This document shows positions 33,800 to 42,388 of a stretch of 48,814 bases of DNA, piece after piece. The first letter of the stretch is position 1; each line of letters opens with the position of its first letter. A model generated the notes under the pieces. The model saw only the letters and a list, made by a program, of their open reading frames with translations, searched no databases and was not told the DNA's origin. This DNA comes from Actinomycetota bacterium (GTDB lineage Bacteria; Actinomycetota; Actinomycetes; Streptosporangiales; Streptosporangiaceae). Made by a program: the position numbers and the translations under genes. Location of the stretch: NCBI GenBank assembly GCA_021324595.1, contig JAJPIV010000070.1, forward strand, positions 1-48,814, read 5' to 3'.

Positions 33800-34849
33800 T
33801 CAGGCAGGTCGCGGGGCAACCGAATCCCGTAGTACCATCCGCATCGGCTCGCGGACAAGCACATCGCCGCGCGAGTCCGATTCCACGCGCGCGATCAGCG
33901 CGTCGACCGCCGCAGCGCCGAGCTCGGCGAGCGGCATCGCGACGCTCGAGACCGGCACCTCCAGGTAGGCCAGGCACTCGTCCTCGTCGAAGCTGACCAC
34001 GGACATGTCCCCGGGCACCGCGACGCTCGCCTCGCGCAGCGCGGCGAGCACGCCGAAGAGCTGGTTGAGGCTGCCGACGCCGCACGCGGTCGGCCGGGGC
34101 GCACGGCGGAGCATCTGCCGCACCGCCTCGTACCCGCCCTCCTCGGTGGCGGGCGCGTGCAGGACGGACAGCGACATGCCGCGGGAGGCACAGCCGCGCC
34201 GGGCGGCGCTCACCCTCCGGTGGACGGTGTCCACATCGGCCGGGCCGTCCACCATGGCCACCGCGCGGTGGCCGAGCGCGGCGACGTGGCCGACGAACAG
34301 CCGGACCGCGCCGGGCTCGTCCATGACGACGTTGTTCCCCCGGTCCGGCCCGCGCCTGTTGACGTAGACGTGCGGGACGGCGGTCACCCCGGGCGCGTGC
34401 TCGGGGACCCGCAGCGCCGTGGCGATCAGCAGCCCATCCGCCCGGCTCTCCTCCACCAGGTAGCGGTAGCTGTCCGGTGGCTTCGGCTCCTCGGTCGGCT
34501 CCTCCATGATCATGACTACGTGGCCCCGCTCGGCCGCCCGCTGGAGCGCGCCGCGCTGGAGCCTGGCCCAGATCGGATTGCGCAGCAGCGGGATCACGAA
34601 CGCGAACGCGCCGGTGCGCTGCCGCTTGAGCGCCCTGGCCAGCGCGTTCGGCCGGTAGCCCTGCTGCCTGGCCACGGCGAGGATCCGCCGGTAGACCTCG
34701 GGCCGCACCGACTGGGCCGGATCCCCGTTGAGCACCCGCGACACCGTCGAGACGTGCACGCCGACCACCTCCGCGATGTCCACCAGCCGGGATGCCCGGC
34801 GCCTGGCCCTTGCCCCGCCAGGGCGGCGCGCCTCATCGGACGCGGTCAC
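33800..34849 (-). CDS. LacI-family transcriptional regulator
   Basis: 349 residues. The N-terminal helix-turn-helix and hinge read RLVDIAEVVGVHVSTVSRVL followed by the NGDP...VRPEVYRRI segment and GYRPNALARAL. A periplasmic-binding-protein-like effector domain follows (FAFVIPLLRNPIWARL; YVNRRGPDRGNNVVMDE; VSFDEDECLAYLEVPVSSV). GTG at 34849 overlaps the upstream stop as GTGA. It is the last gene of the peptide-import operon, so it is made together with the genes it presumably controls; the ligand is probably a substrate or product of this pathway. Candidate operators lie in the divergent region at 42324-42380. Confidence 0.9.
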   Translation of the reverse strand: MTASDEARRPGGARARRRASRLVDIAEVVGVHVSTVSRVLNGDPAQSVRPEVYRRILAVARQQGYRPNALARALKRQRTGAFAFVIPLLRNPIWARLQRGALQRAAERGHVVMIMEEPTEEPKPPDSYRYLVEESRADGLLIATALRVPEHAPGVTAVPHVYVNRRGPDRGNNVVMDEPGAVRLFVGHVAALGHRAVAMVDGPADVDTVHRRVSAARRGCASRGMSLSVLHAPATEEGGYEAVRQMLRRAPRPTACGVGSLNQLFGVLAALREASVAVPGDMSVVSFDEDECLAYLEVPVSSVAMPLAELGAAAVDALIARVESDSRGDVLVREPMRMVLRDSVAPRPA

Positions 34850-35670
34850 ACGACCTCCGCGATCGACCGGGTGAGCATGACCGCCGCGCAGAACGACCGG
34901 TAGACCGAGAGCGGGTCGTCGCCGCCGATCCGCAGCTCGCGCGGGCCGACCCGGTCCACCCCCCGCACCCAGCTGGCGGCCTCCGCGATGTCGGTGGTGC
35001 GCACGGACACCTCCAGGGCAGCCTCCCGCAGCGGCGGCGGCTCGGCCGCGGCCGCCGAGGCAACCGCCCGCCGCGCCGCCTCCCTGATCAGCTCGCAGGC
35101 CAGGTCCGGGTGCAGGCTGTGCGCCGCCTGCCGGGTGACCGGCTCCTTGACGACGGCGGCGTGGACGCCGGGGATCAGCGCCGCGGTCTCCTCGCAGGCC
35201 ACGCGGTCCCCGGTGACGAGCACGACCGGCACCCCGTAGTGGGCGGCCACGAGCGCGTTGATGCCCGCCTCCCCGGTCACCACGCCGCCGATCCGGGCCT
35301 CCGTGACCGCGCGGGGATTGTAGGTGTGGGACAGGCACGCCGGCGCGCCCACCGAGCCGTGGTAGGAGACGAACAGCACCGCGCCGAAGCTGCCGTCCAG
35401 CCCCTGCATCATGTAGAGCGGCTTGTGGCTGCCGGAGATGTAGGAGGCCCGGCCCGCGATCTCGCCGGGCGGCAGGTTCCGCATGGTCGAGTGGGAGTCG
35501 TTGACCACGATCTCGGTCGCGCCCCCGGCGATCGCCCCCTCGATCGCCGCGTTCACCTCGGCGAGCAGCAGGCGCCGGCCGGCCGCCGCCTGCGGCCCGT
35601 CACCGGCGCACTGCTCCCAGTCGACGACACCTGCCGTCCCCTCCATGTCGCTGGACAGGAAGACCTTCAT
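34846..35670 (-). CDS. M55-family D-aminopeptidase (DppA-type)
   Basis: 274 residues. The start MKVFLSSDMEGTAGVVDWEQ has the M55 zinc-site residues (Asp8, Glu10). EIVVNDSHSTMRNL and FVSYHGSVGAPACLSHTYNP carry the further His ligands, and GGVVTGEAGINALVAAHYGVP and VLVTGD are conserved. Family members are decameric zinc enzymes removing N-terminal D-amino acids from short peptides, in the cytosol. ATG at 35670 overlaps the previous stop as ATGA. Beside a peptide ABC importer it should act on the imported molecule. Confidence 0.9.
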   Translation of the reverse strand: MKVFLSSDMEGTAGVVDWEQCAGDGPQAAAGRRLLLAEVNAAIEGAIAGGATEIVVNDSHSTMRNLPPGEIAGRASYISGSHKPLYMMQGLDGSFGAVLFVSYHGSVGAPACLSHTYNPRAVTEARIGGVVTGEAGINALVAAHYGVPVVLVTGDRVACEETAALIPGVHAAVVKEPVTRQAAHSLHPDLACELIREAARRAVASAAAAEPPPLREAALEVSVRTTDIAEAASWVRGVDRVGPRELRIGGDDPLSVYRSFCAAVMLTRSIAEVV

Positions 35671-36608
35671 ATCCGCAGCCTCTCCTCGATCCGGTAGGTG
35701 TCGTCGTCCGCGGTCTGCACGCTGTAGGTGGAGCCCGCCCGGGTGGACGCCCCGCCGTGCCGGCCGTCGGGGGCCAGGCACAGGGCCTGCAGCGGCGCGC
35801 GGTACTCGTCGGGCAGCTCCGCGGCGTCCCGCAGCGCGGCGGCGCACGCCCGCGCCGGGTCCAGCCCGCCGGCCAGCCCGAGCAGCACCGAGCGCGCCGT
35901 TCCGGCCCGGATCGCCAGCTCGCCCCGGCCGGTGCAGGCGGCGGCCCCGACTCTGTTGTCGCAGTAGTTCCCGGCCCCGATCACGGCCGAGTCGCCGACC
36001 CGCCCGGGGTACTTCCACGGGTACCCGCTGGTGCTCACCCCGGCCGCGAGATTGCCGGCCGCGTCCAGCGCGATCACGTTCACCGTGCCCCATGGCCCGT
36101 CCGGCGTGCCCATCGCCGCCAGCAGGCCGGACATCGCGCGCCGGTAGGCGGCCTCGCCCTCGCCCTGGATCTCCCGCGCCAGCGCCAGGCCCTCGGCCGT
36201 CAGCCCCTCCCGCCACAGTCGCCTCGCCTCCTCGGTGAGGACCGGCCCGCGGGGAATGCCGACCTCGTCGGCGAACCGCTCGGCTCCGGCCCCGACCAGC
36301 AGCACGTGCTGCGGCAGCCGGTCGCAGACCGCGCGGGCGATCGAGATCGGGTGCGGGAACCCGGTGACCGCCGCGACCGCCCCGGCCCGCCTGGTCGCGC
36401 CGTCCATGATCGAGGCGTCCAGCTCGACCTCGCCGAGCAGGTTCGGCAGGCCGCCGACCCCGACGTAGTGGTCGGCCTCGTTCGCCTCGGCAGCGCGGAC
36501 CGCGGCCTCGACCGCGTCGAGCGCGCTGCCGCCGGCGCGGAGCACGGCGATTCCGGCGGAGAGCCCGACCTCGCCCCGCTCGCTGGCGATGATCACTGGC
36601 GTGGTCAC
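35667..36608 (-). CDS. Aspartylglucosaminidase-like Ntn hydrolase (isoaspartyl peptidase/asparaginase family)
   Basis: 313 residues. The autoproteolytic site is G174-T175 in PWGTVNVIALDAAGNLA; Thr175 becomes the nucleophile of the beta chain. VSTSGYPWKYPGRVGDSAVI and GAGNYCDN follow as in glycosylasparaginases, where the Arg and Asp bind the free alpha groups of an Asn. Family reactions: cleavage of GlcNAc-Asn, Asn, or beta-aspartyl peptides. The segment before the cleavage site is shorter and lacks the isoaspartyl peptidase lid. GTG at 36608 overlaps the ABC gene's stop (GTGA). Substrate probably carries an Asn or beta-Asp amide, imported by the transporter of this operon. Confidence 0.85.
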   Translation of the reverse strand: MTTPVIIASERGEVGLSAGIAVLRAGGSALDAVEAAVRAAEANEADHYVGVGGLPNLLGEVELDASIMDGATRRAGAVAAVTGFPHPISIARAVCDRLPQHVLLVGAGAERFADEVGIPRGPVLTEEARRLWREGLTAEGLALAREIQGEGEAAYRRAMSGLLAAMGTPDGPWGTVNVIALDAAGNLAAGVSTSGYPWKYPGRVGDSAVIGAGNYCDNRVGAAACTGRGELAIRAGTARSVLLGLAGGLDPARACAAALRDAAELPDEYRAPLQALCLAPDGRHGGASTRAGSTYSVQTADDDTYRIEERLRI

Positions 36609-37627
36609 GGCGCGCCCGCCGCGATGCCCTCGAAGGCGAAGTGGCAGGCGGCCAGGTGCCCCGGTTCGCCGGGGGCGCTCGCCAGCGCCGGGTCCTCGGC
36701 CGCGCAGCGCTCCCGGGCGTGCGGGCACCTGGTGCGGAACCGGCATCCGGAGGGAACGCTCAGCGCGCTGGGCATGTCGCCGGCCACCGCGGGCCCGGCC
36801 GTTCCGCCGGGCTCCTGGCCGCCCGCGGGCGCCAGGCGCGGGATGGCTGCCAGCAGCCCGCGCGTGTACGGGTGAGCCGGGGAGGTAAACAGGCGCTCGG
36901 TGGGGCCGACCTCCACGATCCGGCCGAGGTACATGACCGCGGTGCGGTCGCACAGGTGGCGGACGACCGCGAGGTTGTGCGAGATCAGCAGGAGGCTCGG
37001 GCCGAGCTCGCGGCGCAGGTCGGCGAGCAGGTTCAGGATCGTGGCCTGGACGCTCACGTCGAGGGCGGAGACCGGCTCGTCGGCCACGAGCACCTCAGGG
37101 CGCAGCGCGAGGGCGCGGGCGAGCGCCACCCGCTGGCGCTGGCCGCCGGAGAACTGCCGGGGGTAGGCGCGCAGGGCGTCCTCGCCGAGGCCGACCAGCC
37201 GAAGCAGCTCCGCGGCGAACGCGGCTTGCTCGCGCGGCGGGACCACCTTGTGCACGGCGATCAGCTCGCGCAGCATGCCGCCGACCGTCAGCCTCGGGTT
37301 CAGGGAGGAGTAAGGGTCCTGGAACACGATCTGGATCCGCCGGCGGTCAGCGCGGGACCTCCGGGTCGGCAGCGGGCGGCCGTCGTAGGTGATGCTGCCG
37401 CGGTTGACCGGCCGGAGCCCGGCGAGCGCGAGCGCGAGGGTGGACTTGCCCGACCCCGACTCTCCGACCAGGGCCAGCGCCTCGCCGCGCGCCAGGTCCA
37501 AATCGACTCCGTCGACCGCGCGCAGCAGCCTGGGCCGGTGCCTGAGCCGGGCGGTGACTGCCGAGCCGACCGGGAACCAGACTGCGATGCCGCGGGCGCT
37601 CAGCAGCTCCGCGCCCGGGCCGGTCAC
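36605..37627 (-). CDS. Peptide ABC transporter ATP-binding protein (DppF/OppF type)
   Basis: 340 residues. Walker [11 protein letters not shown] loop IVFQDPYSSLNPRLTV, signature FSGGQRQRVALARAL, Walker B VLVADEPVSALDVS, H loop LLISHNLAVV. The C-terminal oligo_HPY region (HPYTRGLLAAIP; GCRFRTRCPHARERC) binds an Fe-S cluster or is structural in this family. It energises import with the DppD-type partner. GTG at 37627 overlaps the upstream stop (GTGA). Confidence 0.95.
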   Translation of the reverse strand: MTGPGAELLSARGIAVWFPVGSAVTARLRHRPRLLRAVDGVDLDLARGEALALVGESGSGKSTLALALAGLRPVNRGSITYDGRPLPTRRSRADRRRIQIVFQDPYSSLNPRLTVGGMLRELIAVHKVVPPREQAAFAAELLRLVGLGEDALRAYPRQFSGGQRQRVALARALALRPEVLVADEPVSALDVSVQATILNLLADLRRELGPSLLLISHNLAVVRHLCDRTAVMYLGRIVEVGPTERLFTSPAHPYTRGLLAAIPRLAPAGGQEPGGTAGPAVAGDMPSALSVPSGCRFRTRCPHARERCAAEDPALASAPGEPGHLAACHFAFEGIAAGAP

Positions 37628-38724
37628 CGGGGGCTCCGCTCGGTCGCGAGCACGTCCTCGCAGCGCTCATGGTGCAGGCAGGCCGTCCGCCGGCCGCCGG
37701 GAAGCTCGCGCAGCGGCGGCGGCGGCTCCGCCCGGCAGTCCTCCTCGGCGAACGCGCACCGCGGGTGGAACCGGCATCCCGGCGGCGGGCTGACCAGGCT
37801 GGGAGGCGATCCGGGGATCGCCACCAGGGACTCCCGCACCTCGTCCACGTCGGGCGCGGACCTGACCAGGCCGAGCGTGTAGGGGTGCCGCGGGTCCAGC
37901 AGCACGTCCCGCACGTCACCCCACTCGGCGATCTGCCCGCCGTACATGACCGCGACCCGCTGGCACAGCTGGGCGACCACCGGCAGGTCGTGGGTCACGA
38001 AGACCAGGCTCACGCCCGACTCGCGGCACAGCCTGGCGAGCAGCCGCAGGATCTGGTCCTGGATCGTCACATCGAGCGCCGTCGTCGGCTCGTCGCACAG
38101 GATGACCTCCGGATCGCACGACAGCGCGATCGCGATCATCACTCGCTGGCGCATGCCGCCGGAGAACTCGTGCGGGTAGGCGCGGTACCGCCGTTCCGGG
38201 TCGGGGATGCCGACCCGCCGCATCAGGTCGAGGGCGCGCTCGGCGGCCTTGGACCTGCTGTAGCCCAGGTGGACCCGGGGGCCCTCGGCGATCTGGTGGC
38301 CGACCCGCATGACCGGGTTGAGGGCGCTCATCGGCTCCTGGAAGATCATCGAGATCTTCCGGCCGCGGATCCGGTTGAGGTCCGCCTGGGACAGCGGCAC
38401 CAGGTCGGCGCCGTCGAGCAGGATCTGGCCCGCGGTGACCCGCGCCTCCGGCGGCAGCACGCCGAGGATCGCCCGCAGGGTCATCGACTTGCCGGAGCCG
38501 GACTCCCCGACCAGCCCGACGGCCTCGCCCCGGGCGACCTCCAGGCTGACGCCGTCCACCGCCCGGACCAGCCCGCGCCGGGTCGCGATCCGCACCTTCA
38601 GGTCGCGTAGCTGAAGGACCGGGCCGCCCGGCGCGGCGGCCCCGGGCGCCGCTCCGCCGGGGCCCGTCCCCGCGCCGCCGCGGATTCCCCCCGCGCCGTC
38701 CGTCCCCGCGCCCTCCCGGCTCAT
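37624..38724 (-). CDS. Peptide ABC transporter ATP-binding protein (DppD/OppD type)
   Basis: 366 residues. After a 30-residue Gly/Ala-rich lead: Walker [11 protein letters not shown] loop [15 protein letters not shown], signature [15 protein letters not shown], Walker [16 protein letters not shown] loop FVTHDLPVV, and the oligo_HPY tail with [15 protein letters not shown]. First ATPase of the import complex. ATG at 38724 overlaps the permease stop (ATGA). Confidence 0.95.
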   Translation of the reverse strand: MSREGAGTDGAGGIRGGAGTGPGGAAPGAAAPGGPVLQLRDLKVRIATRRGLVRAVDGVSLEVARGEAVGLVGESGSGKSMTLRAILGVLPPEARVTAGQILLDGADLVPLSQADLNRIRGRKISMIFQEPMSALNPVMRVGHQIAEGPRVHLGYSRSKAAERALDLMRRVGIPDPERRYRAYPHEFSGGMRQRVMIAIALSCDPEVILCDEPTTALDVTIQDQILRLLARLCRESGVSLVFVTHDLPVVAQLCQRVAVMYGGQIAEWGDVRDVLLDPRHPYTLGLVRSAPDVDEVRESLVAIPGSPPSLVSPPPGCRFHPRCAFAEEDCRAEPPPPLRELPGGRRTACLHHERCEDVLATERSPR

Positions 38725-39614
38725 GCCGCACCCGGCCGGATCAGGTCGGCGAGCCCGTCGCCGATCAGCGAGAGCGCCAGGCCCACCACCACGACCGCGA
38801 GCCCGGGGAACGTGGTGAGCTGCCAGTGCGTGGTGAGGAAGTTCTGGCCGTCGTTGATCATCGAGCCGAGGTCCGGGGTCGGCGGCGGCACGCCGAGGCC
38901 GAAGTATCCGAGCGTGACGATCGCCAGGATGTCCTGCACGATGTCGGACATCGCGTAGATGATCGCCTGGGTGATCACGTTCGGGAGCAGGTGGCGCGCG
39001 ATGATCCGCGCGCCCGACAGCCCGCCGGACCGGGCCGCGAGCACGTAGTCCTGGCGCTTGGCGACGAGGACCTCGCCGCGGATGATCCGCGCGTAGGACA
39101 CCCAGCCGACCAGGGTGATCGCGATGTAGATGCTCCGCTCCCCCGGGCCGAGCACGAACACGAGGGCGATGATCAGCACGTAGAACGGGAACGCCACCAC
39201 GATGTCGACCAGGCGCATGAGCACGGTGTCCACCCAGCCGCCAAAGTAGCCGGCCAGGCTGCCGAGCGCGGTGCCGATGCAGAACGGCAGCAGCACCGCG
39301 ATGAAGGCGATCCGCAGGTCGGTCCGCAGGCCGTACAGCAGCCTGGTGAAGGTGTCCCGGCCGATCTGGTCGGTGCCCAGCAGGTGGCGCGCGCTCGGCG
39401 GCAGCAGCGTCGCGTTCAGGTTCTGCGCGATCGGGTTGTACGGGGTGAGCAGCGGCGCCGCTGCCGCCGCGAGCACGATGATCCCGAGCAGCACCAGCCC
39501 GGACATCAGCGCGGGCTGACGGTACCAGCGCCGCGCCGCCCGCGGAGCGGCGTGCTCCGCCGCCGCCTGGGCGGGCGCCGGGCCGGGCAGGCCCGGCAGC
39601 GACAGCGCGCTCAC
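38721..39614 (-). CDS. Peptide ABC transporter permease (DppC/OppC type)
   Basis: 297 residues, six helices with the OppC N-terminal helix (LMSGLVLLGIIVLAAAAAPL). LLGTDQIGRDTFTRLLYGLR is the conserved DppC motif, and SGGLSGARIIARHLLPN is the EAA loop that docks on the ATPases. GTG at 39614 overlaps the DppB stop (GTGA). The in-frame extension to 40388 lies inside the DppB gene and is not coding. Confidence 0.95.
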   Translation of the reverse strand: MSALSLPGLPGPAPAQAAAEHAAPRAARRWYRQPALMSGLVLLGIIVLAAAAAPLLTPYNPIAQNLNATLLPPSARHLLGTDQIGRDTFTRLLYGLRTDLRIAFIAVLLPFCIGTALGSLAGYFGGWVDTVLMRLVDIVVAFPFYVLIIALVFVLGPGERSIYIAITLVGWVSYARIIRGEVLVAKRQDYVLAARSGGLSGARIIARHLLPNVITQAIIYAMSDIVQDILAIVTLGYFGLGVPPPTPDLGSMINDGQNFLTTHWQLTTFPGLAVVVVGLALSLIGDGLADLIRPGAA

Positions 39615-40555
39615 CGGTCGAACCTCACCCTCGGGTCGAGCGCGGCGTAGGACAGGTCGGCGAGCAGGTTGACCAGCACGACCAGGACCCCGAACACGAG
39701 CGTCACCCCCTGCACGACCGGGAAGTCGCGCTGGAAGATCGAGTTGATCATCAGCTGGCCGATGCCCGGGATCGCGAACACGTTCTCGATCACCACGGTG
39801 CCGCCGATCAGGAAGCCGATGTTGATGCCGAGGACGGTCACCGCGGGGATGACCGCGTTGCGCAGCACGTGCCGCAGGAACAGCCGGGAGCGGGGCACTC
39901 CCTTGGACCGCGCGGTGGTGATGTACTCGGCCCCCAGCACGGTCAGCATGCTGGCCCGCAGCGCCCGGATGACCACCGGCGCGAGCGCGATCGCCACGGT
40001 CAGCGCGGGCAGGAACATCGCGTGCAGGTGGCCGCCGAACCCGGTGCCATACCCGCTCACCGGGAACCAGCGGACGTGGATCGCGAGCGCGTAGATCAGC
40101 AGGATCCCGACCCAGAACGGCGGCATCCCAAGGCCCAGCAGGGGCACCGCGCGGACCACGTGGTCGCGGATGCCGTCCTTGCGCGAGGCGGCGATCATCG
40201 CGAGCGGCACCGAGACCAGGACCGCGAGCACCGCCGCGTAGCAGACCAGCCAGAGCGTCGCCGGGAGCCGGCCGAGGATGAGCCCGGTCGCCGGGACCCC
40301 GTAGTACAGGCTCTGGCCCAGGTTGCCGTGCAGCAGCCGGTCCATGAACAGCCAGTACTGGCTGACCAGCGGCCGGTCCAGGCCCCACTGGCGGTGCAGG
40401 ATCGCCACGGCACGCGGCGTGGCGTGGATGCCGAGGATCGTCCGTGCCGGGTCGCCCGGGATCAGGTGGATCATGAAGAACACGATGATCGTCACCCCGA
40501 CGGCCACCGGCACCAGCATGAGCAGGCGGCGCAGCACGAAGGCCATCCGTCCCAT
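39611..40555 (-). CDS. Peptide ABC transporter permease (DppB/OppB type)
   Basis: 314 residues, six helices. The N-terminus FVLRRLLMLVPVAVGVTIIV and FFMIHLIPGDPARTILG is the family pattern, and ARSKGVPRSRLFLRHVLRNA is the EAA loop. ATG at 40555, or the ATG three codons on. It follows the binding-protein gene after 83 bases that hold a very strong hairpin. Confidence 0.95.
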   Translation of the reverse strand: MGRMAFVLRRLLMLVPVAVGVTIIVFFMIHLIPGDPARTILGIHATPRAVAILHRQWGLDRPLVSQYWLFMDRLLHGNLGQSLYYGVPATGLILGRLPATLWLVCYAAVLAVLVSVPLAMIAASRKDGIRDHVVRAVPLLGLGMPPFWVGILLIYALAIHVRWFPVSGYGTGFGGHLHAMFLPALTVAIALAPVVIRALRASMLTVLGAEYITTARSKGVPRSRLFLRHVLRNAVIPAVTVLGINIGFLIGGTVVIENVFAIPGIGQLMINSIFQRDFPVVQGVTLVFGVLVVLVNLLADLSYAALDPRVRFDR

Positions 40556-40576
40556 CGGCTACCGCGCTTCCGGCGC

Positions 40577-40615
40577 GGCGCCGGCGGCGCGCGCCGGGCG
40601 CGCGCCGCCGGCGCC
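40577..40615 (-). terminator. Perfect 17-bp hairpin between binding-protein and permease genes
   Basis: Arms 40577-40593 and 40599-40615 are exact reverse complements, loop CCGGG. It lies just past the binding-protein stop (40639) and 21 bases before the DppB start. It can work as an attenuator or as a 3' stabiliser that raises binding-protein levels over permease levels. Confidence 0.8.
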
Positions 40616-40638
40616 TGAGCGCCCTGGTCCGCGGGGGG

Positions 40639-42210
40639 TCATGACTTGCTGAGCCAGACGTTCTCCATGTGCATGTTGCCGAGTGGCGTGACGAAGAATC
40701 CGTGCACGTTGGTCGTGGTGGCGTAGGGGTACGGCGAGTAGTACAGGAAGGCCATGAAGGCGTCGTTGGCCGACTGCGTCTGGACGAAGTTGTACAGCCG
40801 CTGCCGGACCGCCGGATCGGTGGTCGTCTCGGCCAGGTGGGTGTCCTTGACCACGGCCGGGTTGTCGTAGGCGGTGAAGAACGACCTGGCGCCCGACTTC
40901 GGGTCCACCGCGAACGTCGCGAGCTCGTCCGGGTCCGGGATGTCCATCGTCCACAGCGTGAGCACCATGTCGTACTTCAGCGTCTGCTCGTCATTGTTGA
41001 CCGTGTTCGGGTCGAGCTGCACGATGTTCAGCTTGATCCCGAGCGGCCTGAGTTCTGACTGAAGGATCGTGGCGATCGTGACGTAGTCCGAGTTCCCGGC
41101 CGGGACCAGGATCGACGTGGTGAATCCGTGCGGCACGCTGGACTTGGCCATCTCGGCCCTGGCCGCCGCCAGGTTGTACTGCAGTCCCGGGGTGCCGGGG
41201 TCGTAGAACGGCACCTGCGGCGGGAACAGCGAGTTCGCGGGCTTGCCGTTGCCGAACAGCACGGCCTTGACCAGGGCCGCCCGGTTGATCGCGAGCGAGA
41301 TCGCGCGGCGGACGTGCACGTCCTGGAACGGCCTGCGCAGCTCGTTGAAGGCCAGGTAGTTGGTCTGCGTCGAGGGGAACAGGTACATGTGGACGCCCGG
41401 GGTGGTCTTCAGGCTCCCGACCGTGGACCACGCGGGGAACTGGTCGATCTGCGCCTGCCCGCCCTTGAGCTGCAGCTCCCGGGTGTTGTCGTTGGGCACG
41501 TCGGTCCAGGTGATGCTGTTCAGGTAGGGCAGGCCCTTCTGCCAGTAGTACGGGTTCCTGACCAGCTTGAGCGCCTGGCCCTTGTGCCAGTAGTCCCACA
41601 TGAACGGGCCGGTCCCGACCGGGTGCTGGTAGAACTGGGCCTCGGTCTGCCCTCCGTAGTTGGCGGGAACGACGCCGTTGGCGAAGATGGACAGGTCCGC
41701 GAGCAGCGGCGCCCACGGGTACTTCAGGTGGATCACGACGGTGTCGGGGGCCGGGTCGTCCACCGAGGCGATCGCCGTGTCCAGGAAGGCCCAGCCCTGG
41801 GTGGCCTTGCGGGCCTGGTCGATGGAGAACTTCACGTCCGCCGAGGTCATGAGCCTGCCGGTGGAGAACCGCACGCCCTTGCGGAGCGTGAACGTGTAGG
41901 TCTTCTTGTCCGGCGAGATCGTGTAGCTGGTGGCCAGCCAGGGCTTCACCCCTTTCCCGTTGTCGGTCACCGTGTACAGGGTCTGGAAGATCTGCTCGAA
42001 GATCCAGATCGAGTTGTTGTCGAAGACCGTGGTGTTGTTCATCGACTGGGCGTCCTGGACCGCGGCGAAGATCAGGTTGCCGCCGCGGACCGGGCCGGCG
42101 CCGGAGGCGCCGCCGGACGGGGCGCTCCCGCCCGACCCGCACCCGGCGAGCACGACGAGGGCGCAGGCCGCGAGCACGGTCTTCGCCGTGGTGAATCGGT
42201 GGTAGGTCAC
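40639..42210 (-). CDS. Peptide-binding lipoprotein of ABC importer (SBP family 5)
   Basis: 523 residues. The signal ends in lipobox VVLAGC (Cys24). The family-5 pattern follows: GVKPWLATSYTISPDKKTYT, FTLRKGVRFSTGRLMTSADV, HPVGTGPFMWDYW, VRRAISLAINRAALVKAVLF and VFP-type loops, ending with Tyr/Phe-rich segments. It captures an oligopeptide or related amide at the membrane face. GTG at 42210 has GGGGGAG six bases before it. First gene of an eight-gene coupled operon. Confidence 0.93.
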   Translation of the reverse strand: MTYHRFTTAKTVLAACALVVLAGCGSGGSAPSGGASGAGPVRGGNLIFAAVQDAQSMNNTTVFDNNSIWIFEQIFQTLYTVTDNGKGVKPWLATSYTISPDKKTYTFTLRKGVRFSTGRLMTSADVKFSIDQARKATQGWAFLDTAIASVDDPAPDTVVIHLKYPWAPLLADLSIFANGVVPANYGGQTEAQFYQHPVGTGPFMWDYWHKGQALKLVRNPYYWQKGLPYLNSITWTDVPNDNTRELQLKGGQAQIDQFPAWSTVGSLKTTPGVHMYLFPSTQTNYLAFNELRRPFQDVHVRRAISLAINRAALVKAVLFGNGKPANSLFPPQVPFYDPGTPGLQYNLAAARAEMAKSSVPHGFTTSILVPAGNSDYVTIATILQSELRPLGIKLNIVQLDPNTVNNDEQTLKYDMVLTLWTMDIPDPDELATFAVDPKSGARSFFTAYDNPAVVKDTHLAETTTDPAVRQRLYNFVQTQSANDAFMAFLYYSPYPYATTTNVHGFFVTPLGNMHMENVWLSKS

Positions 42211-42323
42211 GGAAGCTCCCCCTTGAGGTCGAGGCGGCCCGGGTCAGGGCCGCCGCCCACGGCAAGCCACGCCGCTCGCCCCGCAAGGCAAACCTTTGTC
42301 CTGCCTAATCTGGGCCAGACGCG

Positions 42324-42380
42324 ACCAGTTGTAAATAGCTGGTTCATACCTGGACCGACGACGTTATCGTGTTGTAACGT
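42324..42380. promoter_or_regulatory. Divergent promoter region with two inverted repeats
   Basis: For the plus-strand fusion gene: TGGACC (42351-42356), 18 bases, TAACGT (42375-42380), eight bases before its GTG start. ACGTTA/TAACGT (42361-42366, 42375-42380) forms an inverted repeat covering the -10; ACCAG/CTGGT (42324-42328, 42339-42343) forms another. TGTAACGTT resembles a LacI-family half-operator with central CG. The region is AT-richer than the genes. Confidence 0.45.
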
Positions 42381-42388
42381 TCCGAGCC

